From the NCBI RefSeq assembly GCF_022179085.1, contig NZ_BPQE01000011.1, positions 124,001 through 188,000 of the forward strand: a stretch of 64,000 nucleotides of DNA, written 5' to 3'. Positions 36,222 to 44,976 of the stretch are shown here, in pieces. A program made the position numbers and the translations under genes. Each line of letters opens with the position of its first letter. Position 1 is the stretch's first letter. This stretch comes from Methylobacterium aerolatum (GTDB lineage: Bacteria; Pseudomonadota; Alphaproteobacteria; Rhizobiales; Beijerinckiaceae). The notes beneath the pieces were generated by a model that was given only the letters and a program-made list of their open reading frames with translations, did not search any database and was not told the DNA's origin.

Positions 36222-36716
36222 ATGGCGGCGCCGGACATCGCCCTCGTCGTCGCGGTCGCGCGCAACGGCGTCATCGGCCGGGACAACGGGCTCGCGTGGC
36301 ACATCTCCGGGGACCTGAAGCGCTTCAAGGCGCTCACCATGGGCACCACCCTTCTGATGGGCCGCAAGACCTGGGACTCCATCGGGCGCCCGCTGCCGGG
36401 TAGGCGCAGCCTCGTCCTCACCCGCGACCGCGCCTTCCGCGCCGAGGGGGCGGAGACCGTCCACGATCTCGATGCCGCCCGCGCCCTCGCCACGGGCGAC
36501 CGCCTGATGGTGGTCGGTGGGGCCGAGATCTATGCCCTCGCGCTGCCGCTCGCCGACCGCATCCATCTCACCGAGGTCGAGGCCGAGCCGGAGGGGGACG
36601 TGCGCTTCCCCTCCTTCGATCGGGGCGCCTTCCGCGAGGTCCTGCGCGAGGCCCATCCGGCCGGCCCGCGCGACGATTATCCCTACGCATTCGTTGACTT
36701 GGAGCGCCTACGCTGA
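36222..36716 (+). CDS. folA: Dihydrofolate reductase
   Basis: FolA reduces the dihydrofolate left by ThyA back to tetrahydrofolate with NADPH. The 164-residue protein shows VVAVARNGVIGRDNGLAWHI, the NADPH-binding TLLMGRKTWDSIGRPLPGR, and VVGGAEIYALALPLADRIHLTEV. Lys/Phe in LKRFKALT sit in the expected substrate helix. It begins 4 bp after thyA, a classic thyA-folA pair. Confidence 0.96.
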   Translation: MAAPDIALVVAVARNGVIGRDNGLAWHISGDLKRFKALTMGTTLLMGRKTWDSIGRPLPGRRSLVLTRDRAFRAEGAETVHDLDAARALATGDRLMVVGGAEIYALALPLADRIHLTEVEAEPEGDVRFPSFDRGAFREVLREAHPAGPRDDYPYAFVDLERLR

Positions 36717-36951
36717 GGCGGCCCGTCGCGGTTGCGCTCGGGGGCTCCCGGCCCCACCTCCCAGCCTTGACAGCGAGGGGGGTCGGCCCGCAGGTGCCGA
36801 GGCTGGACCGGCGAAGGACGTCGCACACGCGGAATTCGATGGCGGTTTCGGCGAGCGGTGGGATTGAACCGGCGCGCGCGACCGTTCGGCAGGGGAACCG
36901 GGACGCCCGTTCGGGCACGCCCGGACGGCAGGTCAGGAGACGACGGCCAGA

Positions 36952-38127
36952 ATGCCTTGGAGCAATCAGAATGGCGGTGGCGGGGGTCCCTGGGGCCGTC
37001 CCAACGGCAACGGGGGCGGGCCCTGGGGGAATGGCGGCGGTGGCAACACCCCCCCGAACCTGGAGGATCTGCTGCGACGCGGACAGGACAAGCTGCGGGG
37101 CCTGATCCCCGGCGGCGGTGGTCCGGGTGGATCGGGCGGCTCGGGCTCGGGCTTCGGCGGAGGACGCGGCGCCGTCGTGATCGCGGGCCTCGCCGTGGCG
37201 ATCTGGCTCGCCACGGGCTTCTACACCGTCGCACCGAACCAAGTGGGCATCGAGACCATCTTCGGCCGCTACGTCGGCTCGAAGGGCGAGGGCCTGCGCT
37301 ACAACTTTCCCTTCCCGATCGGCGGCGTGGTCAAGCCGAATGTCGGCCAGGTCAACTCGATCCAGGTCGGCTATCGCACCGGGCCGGGCCAGCAGCGCAA
37401 CCGCGACGTGCCGGACGAGAGCCTGATGCTCACGGGCGACGAGAATATCGTCGATCTCGACTTCGAGGTGCAGTGGCGGGTGAACCCGCTGAAGGCGTCC
37501 GACTTCGTGTTCAACATCCAGAACCCGGAGGGCACCATCAAGGCCATCGCCGAGAGCGCGATGCGCGAGGTGGTCGGCCGCCGCAACATCCAGGCGATCC
37601 TCACCAACGAGCAGGCGAGCATCGCCCAGGAGGTGAAGGAGATGGTCCAGAAGGCGCTGGACGAGTACGGCGCGGGCGTGCGCATCGAGGTGGTGCAGCT
37701 CGTCTCCGTGAACCCGCCGCCGGAGGTACGCCCCGCCTTCGTGGACGTGAACGCCGCGCAGCAGGACGCTGACACCGTGCAGAACGAGGCCAAGACCTAC
37801 GCCAGCCGCGAAGTGCCGCAGGCCCGGGGCAAGGCCTCGCAGATCGTGCAGGCCGCCGAGGCCTACAAGACGAAGGCGACGGCGGACGCCACCGGCCAGG
37901 CGGCGCGGTTCGATGAGGTCTACGCCTCCTACAAGGTCGCGCCGGCCATCAGCCGCGAGCGGATCTTCCTGGAGACGATGGAGAAGGTTCTGGGCTCCGT
38001 GAACAAGGTGATCATCGATCAGAACGGGACTCCCGGCGCGGGCTCCTCCGCCGCCGGCGTGTTGCCCGTTCTGCCCCTCTCGGAGTTCGGCGCCCGCGCC
38101 CAGAGCCAGACGGGAGCCGCGCGATGA
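36952..38127 (+). CDS. hflK: FtsH protease modulator HflK
   Basis: A 391-residue SPFH-domain membrane protein that forms, with HflC, a large periplasmic cage around the FtsH protease. The N-terminus is Gly/Pro/Asn rich (GGGGGPWGRPNGNGGGPW), as is typical. One membrane helix lies at about residues 78-98 (AVVIAGLAVAIWLATGFYTV). The SPFH domain starts VAPNQVGIETIFGRYVG and includes TGDENIVDLDFEVQWRV. The stop overlaps the hflC start by four bases (ATGA), so translation is coupled. Confidence 0.95.
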   Translation: MPWSNQNGGGGGPWGRPNGNGGGPWGNGGGGNTPPNLEDLLRRGQDKLRGLIPGGGGPGGSGGSGSGFGGGRGAVVIAGLAVAIWLATGFYTVAPNQVGIETIFGRYVGSKGEGLRYNFPFPIGGVVKPNVGQVNSIQVGYRTGPGQQRNRDVPDESLMLTGDENIVDLDFEVQWRVNPLKASDFVFNIQNPEGTIKAIAESAMREVVGRRNIQAILTNEQASIAQEVKEMVQKALDEYGAGVRIEVVQLVSVNPPPEVRPAFVDVNAAQQDADTVQNEAKTYASREVPQARGKASQIVQAAEAYKTKATADATGQAARFDEVYASYKVAPAISRERIFLETMEKVLGSVNKVIIDQNGTPGAGSSAAGVLPVLPLSEFGARAQSQTGAAR

Positions 38128-39080
38128 AGCAGGCTCTCCGCACCGGTCTGATCGTCGTCGCGGCGATCGTCGCTATCGGCCTCTACGCATCCGTTTTCGT
38201 CGTCGGGCAGATGCAGCAGGCGCTGGTCCTGCAATTCGGCCGCGTCCGCGCGGTCCTCAACTCCACGGCCGAGGACAGGCCCGGTCTCTACTTCAAGATT
38301 CCCTTCGCGGAGACGGTCGTCGTCTTCGACAAGCGCGTGCTCGATCTCGACCTGCCGGTGCAGACGATCCTCACCGCCGACCGGCAGAATCTGGAAGTGG
38401 ATGCCTTCGCCCGTTACCGGATCATCGATCCCCTCCGGTTCTATCAGGCCGTCGGCAACAAGGATCTCGCCAACCAACGCTTGCAGAGCTTCACCAATTC
38501 AAGCCTGCGCAGCGTGCTCGCCCGCTCGACCCGCGACGCCATCGTGAAGACCGAGCGCGGCCAGCTGATGCACAACATCCAGGAGGACGTGAACCGGCAG
38601 GCCAAGGCGCTCGGCATCGAGATCGTCGACCTGCGCATGACCCGCGTCGATCTGCCGGCCCAGAACTCGGCCGCCGTCTACCGCCGGATGAAGACCGAGC
38701 GCGAGCGCGAGGCCGCCGACATCCGGGCCAACGGCGACCAGATCGCCGCGTCTATCCGCGCCCGAGCGGACCGCGACGTCACCGTGATCGTCGCGGAGGC
38801 GACGCAGAAGTCCGAGCAGCTGCGCGGCCAGGGCGACGCCGACAAGAACCGCATCCTGGCGGAAGCCTTCGCCAAGGATCCGGACTTCTTCGCCTTCTAC
38901 CGCTCAATGCAGGCTTACGACACCGGCCTGAAGGGGCCGGATACCCGCCTGGTGATCAGCCCGAATACGGACTTCTTCCGGTTCTTCAGCGATCCCCAGG
39001 GGCGCGGCACTCCGTCCTCGGCCCGCGCGAAACAGGATCCTGCTTCGACGACGGGCTCCACCACCGGAGGGGCGCGCTAG
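38124..39080 (+). CDS. hflC: FtsH protease modulator HflC
   Basis: A 318-residue partner of HflK with an N-terminal membrane helix (about residues 5-27) and an SPFH domain. MQQALVLQFGRVRAVL opens the domain, and VLDLDLPVQTILTADRQNLEV and ELRMTRVDLP-type segments (seen as VDLRMTRVDLPAQNSAAVY) follow. The C-terminal FFRFFSDPQG is the usual end, extended here by a Ser/Thr/Gly tail. In many relatives a small DUF2065 gene separates hflC from degP; none is visible in the following 163 bp. Confidence 0.95.
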   Translation: MKQALRTGLIVVAAIVAIGLYASVFVVGQMQQALVLQFGRVRAVLNSTAEDRPGLYFKIPFAETVVVFDKRVLDLDLPVQTILTADRQNLEVDAFARYRIIDPLRFYQAVGNKDLANQRLQSFTNSSLRSVLARSTRDAIVKTERGQLMHNIQEDVNRQAKALGIEIVDLRMTRVDLPAQNSAAVYRRMKTEREREAADIRANGDQIAASIRARADRDVTVIVAEATQKSEQLRGQGDADKNRILAEAFAKDPDFFAFYRSMQAYDTGLKGPDTRLVISPNTDFFRFFSDPQGRGTPSSARAKQDPASTTGSTTGGAR

Positions 39081-39243
39081 CGCGCCCCTCCCTACGCCAC
39101 CGGGGGGAGGCCGGCCCGTATTCCGGGTTGCGGCAAAACCTCCCCGGTGGACGGCTCGCTTTCGCGGGCTACCTTTGACGGCAACCGCCGGTCGCCCTCC
39201 AACGATGGGCCGGTCCAGGGAAACGCTTTTGAAGAGGTCGTCC

Positions 39244-40761
39244 ATGCACCCCGTCGAGGCCACCCGCGTGGGGCCGCTCGCGCGCCTGCGCCCGGTCGTC
39301 GCCGCCGCCTTCCTCGGCCTGTCCGTCCTTGGCTCCGCCGTCCCCGCGCCGGCCTTCGCCAAGGGGCCGGCCTCGCTGGCAGACCTCGCGGAGCAGGTCA
39401 CCGACGCGGTCGTGAACATCTCCGCTTCGACCACCGTCGAGGCGCGCTCCAGCCGCACCATGCCGCAACTCCCGCCGGGCACGCCCTTCGAGGATCTGTT
39501 CGAGGAGTTCTTCAACAAGCGCGGTGGGCGCGGCGGCGGTGGCGGTGGCGGCAACGAGGAAGCGCCGCGCTCGCGCAAGTCGAACTCTCTTGGCTCCGGC
39601 TTCATCATCGATGCGTCGGGCATCGTGGTGACGAACAACCACGTCATCGGCGACGCGAACGACATCCAGGTCATCCTGCATGACGGGACGAAGCTGAAGG
39701 CCGAGATCGTCGGCAAGGATTCGAAAATCGACCTCGCCGTCCTGCGGGTGAAGCCCACGGCGGAGCGGCCGCTCAAGGCCGTCCCCTTCGGCGATTCGGA
39801 CAAGATGCGCCCCGGCGACTGGGTGATCGCCATCGGCAACCCGTTCGGCCTCGGCGGCTCAGTCTCGGCCGGAATCGTCTCGGCCCGCGGCCGCAACATC
39901 GAGTCCGGGCCCTACGACAACTACATCCAGACCGACGCGGCCATCAACAAGGGCAATTCCGGCGGTCCGCTGTTCAACATGGACGGCGAGGTCATCGGCA
40001 TCAACACGGCGATCCTCTCGCCCACCGGCGGTTCGGTCGGCATCGGCTTCGCCGTGCCCTCGAACACCAGCAAGCAGGTGATCGACCAGCTCCGCGAGTT
40101 CGGCGAGGTCCGCCGCGGCTGGCTCGGCGTCCGCATCCAGAACGTGGACGACACCACTGCCGAGGCCCTCGGCCTGAAGGGCGGCGCTCAGGGCGCCCTG
40201 GTGGCGGGCGTGGACGAGAAGGGCCCCGCCAAGTCCGCCGGGATCGAGGTCGGCGACGTCATCGTCAAGTTCAACGGCTCGGCCGTGAAGGCGTCGAGCG
40301 ACCTGCCGCGCATCGTGGCCTCCACCCCGGTCGGGCAGAAGGTCGATGTCGTGGTGGTGCGCAAGGGCGCCGAGGTCACGAAGGCGGTGACGCTGGGCCG
40401 CCTGGAGGACACGGACAAGCCGCAGCAGGCCAATCTGCGCCAGCCCGACGCGGAGCCCGCCGTCCGGCAGGTGCTGGGTCTCAACCTGTCGAGCGTCACC
40501 GACGATCTGCGCAAGCGCTACAACATCAAGGACGGCCAGAAGGGCGTCGTGGTGACGAAGGTCGATCCGAACTCCGCGGCGGCCGACAAGCGCATCCAGC
40601 CGGGCGAGTTCATCGTCGAGGTCGGCCAGGAGGCGGTCTCGACTCCTGCCGAGGTGTCGAAGCGCGTCGATGCCCTCAAGAAGGACGGGCGGAAGTCGGT
40701 CCTGCTGCTCGTGGCGAACGCCAACGGCGAAGTGCGCTTCGTCGCGGTGGGTTTGGATTAA
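39244..40761 (+). CDS. degP: DegP/HtrA-family periplasmic serine protease (Do type)
   Basis: A 505-residue protease-chaperone for misfolded envelope proteins. It has a signal peptide (to about AFAKG, residue 41). The trypsin-like domain carries the triad His133 (VVTNNHVIGD), Asp163 (SKIDLAVLRV) and Ser239 (NKGNSGGPLFN). Two PDZ domains follow (about 295-385 and 410-500). A glycine-rich loop (GGRGGGGGGGN) follows the first strand, as in other DegP proteins. The start MHPVEATRVG has a GAGG ribosome site; an upstream in-frame ATG is less likely. It sits behind hflKC, a common order in alphaproteobacteria. Confidence 0.94.
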   Translation: MHPVEATRVGPLARLRPVVAAAFLGLSVLGSAVPAPAFAKGPASLADLAEQVTDAVVNISASTTVEARSSRTMPQLPPGTPFEDLFEEFFNKRGGRGGGGGGGNEEAPRSRKSNSLGSGFIIDASGIVVTNNHVIGDANDIQVILHDGTKLKAEIVGKDSKIDLAVLRVKPTAERPLKAVPFGDSDKMRPGDWVIAIGNPFGLGGSVSAGIVSARGRNIESGPYDNYIQTDAAINKGNSGGPLFNMDGEVIGINTAILSPTGGSVGIGFAVPSNTSKQVIDQLREFGEVRRGWLGVRIQNVDDTTAEALGLKGGAQGALVAGVDEKGPAKSAGIEVGDVIVKFNGSAVKASSDLPRIVASTPVGQKVDVVVVRKGAEVTKAVTLGRLEDTDKPQQANLRQPDAEPAVRQVLGLNLSSVTDDLRKRYNIKDGQKGVVVTKVDPNSAAADKRIQPGEFIVEVGQEAVSTPAEVSKRVDALKKDGRKSVLLLVANANGEVRFVAVGLD

Positions 40762-40770
40762 GAGCCCCGA

Positions 40771-40798
40771 GCGGGGAGGGGCTGCGGCCCCTTCCCGC
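40771..40798 (+). terminator. GC-rich hairpin after degP, probable terminator
   Basis: A 12-bp stem with one G-T pair (40771-40782 with 40787-40798) and a TGCG loop begins ten bases after the degP stop. No T tract follows, so it may act with Rho or protect the 3' end. Confidence 0.5.
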
Positions 40799-40804
40799 CC
40801 TCGA

Positions 40805-40900
40805 CCGTCCTTGCGAGGGCAGCGAAGCAATCGAGGGCTGCGGGACGTGATCCGCGGGCAAGCGAATCACCGGATTGCCGCGCTTCGCTCGCAGGGACGA
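40805..40900. repeat. Dispersed inverted repeat (family A), full but diverged copy
   Basis: The left arm CGTCCTTGCGAGGGCAGCG and right arm CGCTTCGCTCGCAGGGACG are mutually complementary over most of their length. Both carry matched changes relative to other copies (TCCTTGCGAGG against TCATTGCGAGC). That looks like compensatory change and suggests selection for pairing. Confidence 0.75.
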
Positions 40901-40944
40901 TGTGACTGCGAAACGCCCACCGGGCCGCCCGGTAGGCGGATGCC

Positions 40945-41838
40945 TCAGCCCACGAATTCCGCGGCCGAGAAGCCCTGCAGGTACAAGAGCGCGGTGAGGT
41001 CGCCGTGCTCCACCCGTGCGCGGGCGGCGGCGGCGACGGCGGGCTTCGCGCGGAAGGCGACGCCGAGCCCGGCCTCGCCGAGCATGTCGAGATCGTTCGC
41101 GCCGTCTCCGACCGCCAGGGTCTCGGCGGGCTGAAGCCCGAGTTTCGTCCGCAACTCGATCAGCGTCGCCCGCTTCTCGGCCTTGCCGACGATCGGGTCC
41201 TCGACCGTGCCGTCGAGCTTGTTCCCGGCAATGCCGAGGCGATTCGAGCGGTGCTCGGCGAAGCCCAGCATCGCGGCGATCGGCCCGGTGAACAGGGTGA
41301 AGCCGCCAGAGACGAGACAGGTATGGGCGCCGTGGGCGGCCATGGTCCCCACCAGGGTTCGCCCACCGGGGGTGAGGCTCAGCGTGTCGGCGATCAGCCC
41401 GTCCACCACACCGACCGGAATGTCCTTGAGGAGCGCGACCCGCTCGCGCAAGGCGGGCTCGAAGGCGATCTCGCCCCGCATCGCCCGCTCGGTGATGGCC
41501 GCGACGTGGTCCTTCAGGCCGAGGGTGCCGGCCAGCTCGTCGATGCATTCCTGCTCGATCATGGTGGAATCCATGTCGGCGAGAAACAGGCGCTTGCGTC
41601 GGTGGGCGTCGGCGGGAAGCACGGCGACGTCGATGGGTTCCGGGCCGAGGGCGGCCCTCAGACGCTCCGCGAGCTCTCGTTCCTGCGCGGCCCCGCCCTC
41701 CACGAGAACCTCGGCTGCCACCTCCCGGTGCAGGATGCGCGCGGGATGCTCGCTGGAGAGGACCCGGCGGGCCTCGGCCAGGACGGCATCGGTGATGGCC
41801 GGGCGGTCCGGGTTTGCTATCAGGACCGCGACGAGCAT
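40945..41838 (-). CDS. serB: Phosphoserine phosphatase
   Basis: SerB removes phosphate from phosphoserine in serine synthesis. The 297-residue protein has an ACT-like N-terminal part and a HAD domain. The nucleophile motif [16 protein letters not shown] lies at residue 88 onward, motif II is [13 protein letters not shown], and the final motif is [21 protein letters not shown]. The start [12 protein letters not shown] is the family N-terminus. Only seven bases separate its start codon from that of the divergent miaA. Confidence 0.95.
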   Translation of the reverse strand: MLVAVLIANPDRPAITDAVLAEARRVLSSEHPARILHREVAAEVLVEGGAAQERELAERLRAALGPEPIDVAVLPADAHRRKRLFLADMDSTMIEQECIDELAGTLGLKDHVAAITERAMRGEIAFEPALRERVALLKDIPVGVVDGLIADTLSLTPGGRTLVGTMAAHGAHTCLVSGGFTLFTGPIAAMLGFAEHRSNRLGIAGNKLDGTVEDPIVGKAEKRATLIELRTKLGLQPAETLAVGDGANDLDMLGEAGLGVAFRAKPAVAAAARARVEHGDLTALLYLQGFSAAEFVG

Positions 41839-41845
41839 GCGGAGG

Positions 41846-42766
41846 ATGACCTTGCCGTTGTGGGAAGCCGGGGAGCGCCCGGCGGCGGTTCTCATCGCAG
41901 GCCCGACCGCCTCGGGCAAGTCGGCGCTGGCGAGCCGGATCGCCCGCGGGCATGACGGTGTCGTGGTCAACACCGATTCGATGCAGGTCTACGCCGACCT
42001 GCGGGTGCTCACCGCCCGGCCCGAGCCCGCCGAGGAGGCCGCCGTACCCCATCGGCTCTACGGCCATGTGGACGGGGCGACCAACTACTCCCTCGGCCAT
42101 TTCACCCGCGACGCGACGGCGCTGCTTGCCGAATTGGACGGCCGTCTGCCGGTCTTCGTCGGGGGCACCGGCCTCTACTTCCGGGCGCTGGAACAGGGCT
42201 TTTCGGAACTGCCCCCGGTGCCCGAGCCGATCCGCGCGGAGGTCCGCCGTCAGGCCGAGGGCCGCCCGACGGAGGCGCTCCACGCGGACCTCGCCCGCCT
42301 CGACCCGGAGGGCGCCGCGCGGCTTCGCCCAAGCGACCGGATGCGGGTGATGCGGGCGCTGGAGATCTTCGCCGCCACGGGCCGCCCCATCGCGAGCTTC
42401 TACGGCGACCCCGTGCCGGGGCCGCTGGCGGGCCGGAGACTCGTGAAGCTGTTTCTCGCCCCCGACCGGGCGCTCCTGCGCGAGCGGATCGATGCGCGCT
42501 TCCGCGCGATGGTCGCGGACGGCGCGCTGGAGGAGGTGGCGGCGCTCCGCGCGCGGCGTCTCGACCCGATGCTGCCGGTGATGCGCGCCCACGGCGTGCC
42601 CGGCCTCATCGCCCATCTCGACGGGGCGTCGCGCCTCGACGAGGCCGTCGCCAAGGGGCAGGCCGACACGCGGGCCTACGCCAAGCGGCAAGTCACGTGG
42701 TTCCGCCACCAGATGGGGGACGGGTGGCGGTGGCTCGATCCGGGCGATCCGGCGCTGTCGGACTGA
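41846..42766 (+). CDS. miaA: tRNA dimethylallyltransferase
   Basis: MiaA adds a dimethylallyl group to A37 of tRNAs reading UNN codons. The protein, about 306 residues, has the P-loop [16 protein letters not shown], the [20 protein letters not shown] and [15 protein letters not shown] segments, and the [13 protein letters not shown] motif. The start is ambiguous. The ATG at 41846 directly abuts GGAGG (41841-41845), leaving no spacing, whereas TTG at 41852 has an ideal six-base spacer and would shorten the protein by two residues. Divergent from serB with almost no gap. Confidence 0.94.
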   Translation: MTLPLWEAGERPAAVLIAGPTASGKSALASRIARGHDGVVVNTDSMQVYADLRVLTARPEPAEEAAVPHRLYGHVDGATNYSLGHFTRDATALLAELDGRLPVFVGGTGLYFRALEQGFSELPPVPEPIRAEVRRQAEGRPTEALHADLARLDPEGAARLRPSDRMRVMRALEIFAATGRPIASFYGDPVPGPLAGRRLVKLFLAPDRALLRERIDARFRAMVADGALEEVAALRARRLDPMLPVMRAHGVPGLIAHLDGASRLDEAVAKGQADTRAYAKRQVTWFRHQMGDGWRWLDPGDPALSD

Positions 42767-42931
42767 AACGGAGCTGAGGGAGGGAAGCGCTTCGCAGGGG
42801 GCGTCCCGATCCCGTGAGGGCTCTTCGCCCTCGCGCGATGACCGCGCGATCCCTGGGTGCCGTCCTGGCTGCTTTTCTGATACGGGGCATGCAACCCGCT
42901 CAGCCCTCAACGACGCCCCAAGCGAACCGCT

Positions 42932-43963
42932 GTGACCCCTTCTACGCCCTTCCCGGCCGAACCCGCCGCCCTCCCGGGGTGGCGCTTCTCCGTCGCGCCG
43001 ATGATGGATTGGACCGACCGCCATTGCCGGGCCTTCCACCGGGCCCTGTCGGCACGGGCGCGGCTCTACACCGAGATGGTGACGACCGGCGCGGTGATCC
43101 ATGGCGACCGGGAACGGCTGCTCGGGTTCTCGCCGGTCGAGCATCCCGTGGCGGTACAACTCGGCGGGTCGAACCCGGCGGACCTCGCGCAAGCCGCACG
43201 GATCGCGGCGGAGTTCGGCTACGACGAGATCAACCTCAATGTCGGCTGCCCGTCCGACCGGGTGCAGGAGGGCCGCTTCGGCGCCTGCCTGATGCGCGAG
43301 CCCGCCCTCGTGGGCGACTGCGTTGCGGCGATGAAGGCGGCGGTGCGCGTGCCGGTGACGGTGAAATGCCGGATCGGCGTGGACGATCAGGATCCCGAGG
43401 CGGCGCTGGATGCCCTGGCGGAGGCGGTCGTGGCGGCGGGCGTCGATGGCCTCGTCGTCCATGCCCGGAAGGCGTGGCTCCAAGGCCTGTCCCCGAAGGA
43501 GAACCGGGACATCCCGCCCCTCGATTACGCCCGCGCGGCCCGGCTCAAGGCGGCCCGCCCCTCCCTGCCCCTGGCCGTCAACGGCGGATTGAAGACGTTG
43601 GCGGAGGTCGAGGCGCGCCTCGCCGAGGTCGACGGCGCCATGGTCGGCCGCGCGGCCTACATGGAGCCAGCGCTCCTGCTCGGGGTCGATCCGCTGCTGT
43701 TCGGGGTCCCGGCGCCAGCCGCCGACCCGTTCGCGGCGGTGGCGGCCTTCGAGCCCTACATCGCGGGTGTGCTCGAATCGGGCGAGCGCCTCCATGCCGT
43801 GACCCGGCACATGCTCGGCTTGTTCAACGGCCGCCCCGGCGCCCGCGCCTTCCGGCGCCATCTCTCCACGCACGGGATGCGGCCGGAGGCCGGGCTCGAT
43901 ACCCTGCGCGCGGCGGTGAACCTCGTCTCGCGGGATCGCGGCGACGCGCGGGTCGCGGCCTGA
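42932..43963 (+). CDS. dusA: tRNA-dihydrouridine(20/20a) synthase DusA
   Basis: A 343-residue FMN enzyme that reduces uridines in the tRNA D-loop. The TIM-barrel start FSVAPMMDWTDRHCRAFHR is typical of DusA. The catalytic cysteine is in NLNVGCPSDRVQEGRFGA, and LVVHARKAWLQGLSPKENR is the DusA-specific segment. A GTG starts the gene. It lies 165 bp behind miaA, so two tRNA-modification genes are neighbours. FMN-binding GGLKTLAEVE and MVGRAAYMEP are also intact. Confidence 0.95.
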   Translation: MTPSTPFPAEPAALPGWRFSVAPMMDWTDRHCRAFHRALSARARLYTEMVTTGAVIHGDRERLLGFSPVEHPVAVQLGGSNPADLAQAARIAAEFGYDEINLNVGCPSDRVQEGRFGACLMREPALVGDCVAAMKAAVRVPVTVKCRIGVDDQDPEAALDALAEAVVAAGVDGLVVHARKAWLQGLSPKENRDIPPLDYARAARLKAARPSLPLAVNGGLKTLAEVEARLAEVDGAMVGRAAYMEPALLLGVDPLLFGVPAPAADPFAAVAAFEPYIAGVLESGERLHAVTRHMLGLFNGRPGARAFRRHLSTHGMRPEAGLDTLRAAVNLVSRDRGDARVAA

Positions 43964-44016
43964 CGTTCGCCGCCGCCGTCGTTGCGCTTGCTACGACGGG
44001 AAGGCGGGCGGAGGCC

Positions 44017-44712
44017 CTACCGCTTCGGCGTGAGGATCAGGCGGTCGCCGCGCACCTCGTAGCTGCCGAGCCGGTCGAGGAAGGTCTGGCCGAGCAGGTT
44101 GCCCGCCAATGCGCCGGGCCTCGCCACCATGGCGTTGACGTTGCGCTCGGTGATGGTGCCCACCGAGAGCGTTTCGAGCTGGATCGGCGCGGCACTGGTG
44201 GGGCCGTTCGCCGTCCAGACCCGGGCCGTGAACTCCTCCGGCTTGGGCCGGAACCCGAGGGCGGCGGCGCCCTCGGCGGTCAGGACGACGCTGCTCGCCC
44301 CCGTATCGAACAGGAAGTCCTGCGCGCGTCCGTCGATGCGCCCCTCCACCCGGAACGTCCCGTCCGAGCGCCGCGTGACCGTCACGGTCCCGCCGGGGCC
44401 GCTCACGGCCGAACCGGGGCGCAGATCGCCCATCACCCGCGCCGACACGCCCTCGATGCGGTCGCGGTAGCTGTAGCCGAGGACGAGGGCCGCTCCGATC
44501 AGCACCCAGGCGGCCAGCGCTTGCAGGCTCCGCACCGGCGCGGCGCGGATCTGCCGCCAGAAGCCCGCCGCCACGAGGGCGAGGATCGCACCGGTATAGG
44601 CGAGGTTCGCCAGCATGTCGGGGCTCATCCCTCCGCCCGATCCGTCGCCCTCCGGCGCCAGCATCAGGGCGGCGATGACGAGGGCCAAGGCGCCGAGGCC
44701 GAGATAGATCAT
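44017..44712 (-). CDS. Membrane-anchored retropepsin-like aspartic protease (TIGR02281 type)
   Basis: A 231-residue protein with three N-terminal hydrophobic helices (residues about 1-18, 32-48 and 58-78) and a periplasmic retropepsin-like domain. The active-site motif FLFDTGASSVVLTAEGA is intact (D-T-G-A-S). The ending LLGQTFLDRLGSYEVRGDRL is the usual clan AA C-terminal pattern. Such proteins are common in Hyphomicrobiales; substrates are unknown. Its start overlaps the DUF1289 stop by four bases. Confidence 0.85.
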   Translation of the reverse strand: MIYLGLGALALVIAALMLAPEGDGSGGGMSPDMLANLAYTGAILALVAAGFWRQIRAAPVRSLQALAAWVLIGAALVLGYSYRDRIEGVSARVMGDLRPGSAVSGPGGTVTVTRRSDGTFRVEGRIDGRAQDFLFDTGASSVVLTAEGAAALGFRPKPEEFTARVWTANGPTSAAPIQLETLSVGTITERNVNAMVARPGALAGNLLGQTFLDRLGSYEVRGDRLILTPKR

Positions 44713-44918
44713 GCCGTGGGCCGTTCCTGCCCCGGATAGGCGGTGCGCAGCCGGGCCTCCAGCGTCGCCATGATCGCGCGGCGGTCGGCCTCCCGCAGGG
44801 ATCCCCAGGCGCCGATCTCGTCGCGGGTGCGTCCGCAACCCCGGCACAGGCCGGTCTCCGCATCGAGGATGCAGACCTTCGTGCACGGGCTGGAGGCTTT
44901 GGCGGGTGGAAGGCTCAT
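44709..44918 (-). CDS. DUF1289 family protein (Fe-S/zinc-type cysteine motif)
   Basis: A 69-residue protein with the hallmark SPCTKVCILDAETGLCRGCGRT, which has four cysteines in a compact arrangement that probably bind metal. GAWGSLREADRRAIMATLEA follows. The family is widespread in proteobacteria without an agreed function. The MSLPPAK start gives the normal length. It is translationally coupled to the downstream aspartic protease through the four-base overlap. Confidence 0.87.
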   Translation of the reverse strand: MSLPPAKASSPCTKVCILDAETGLCRGCGRTRDEIGAWGSLREADRRAIMATLEARLRTAYPGQERPTA

Positions 44919-44976
44919 GATGTCCCGCTTTGCCAAATCGATCGTGGCCGGCGCAAGGCGGAACCGCCACGTCGCC

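Noticed and set aside
36836-36890. GGTGGGATTGAACC segment resembling the T-arm of a minus-strand tRNA
   Set aside because: No matching acceptor stem, anticodon arm or D-arm could be assembled around it.
40676-43873. A 1065-codon minus-strand frame across serB, miaA and dusA
   Set aside because: It is antisense or out-of-frame to three well-supported genes and has Arg/Gly/Pro-rich shadow composition.
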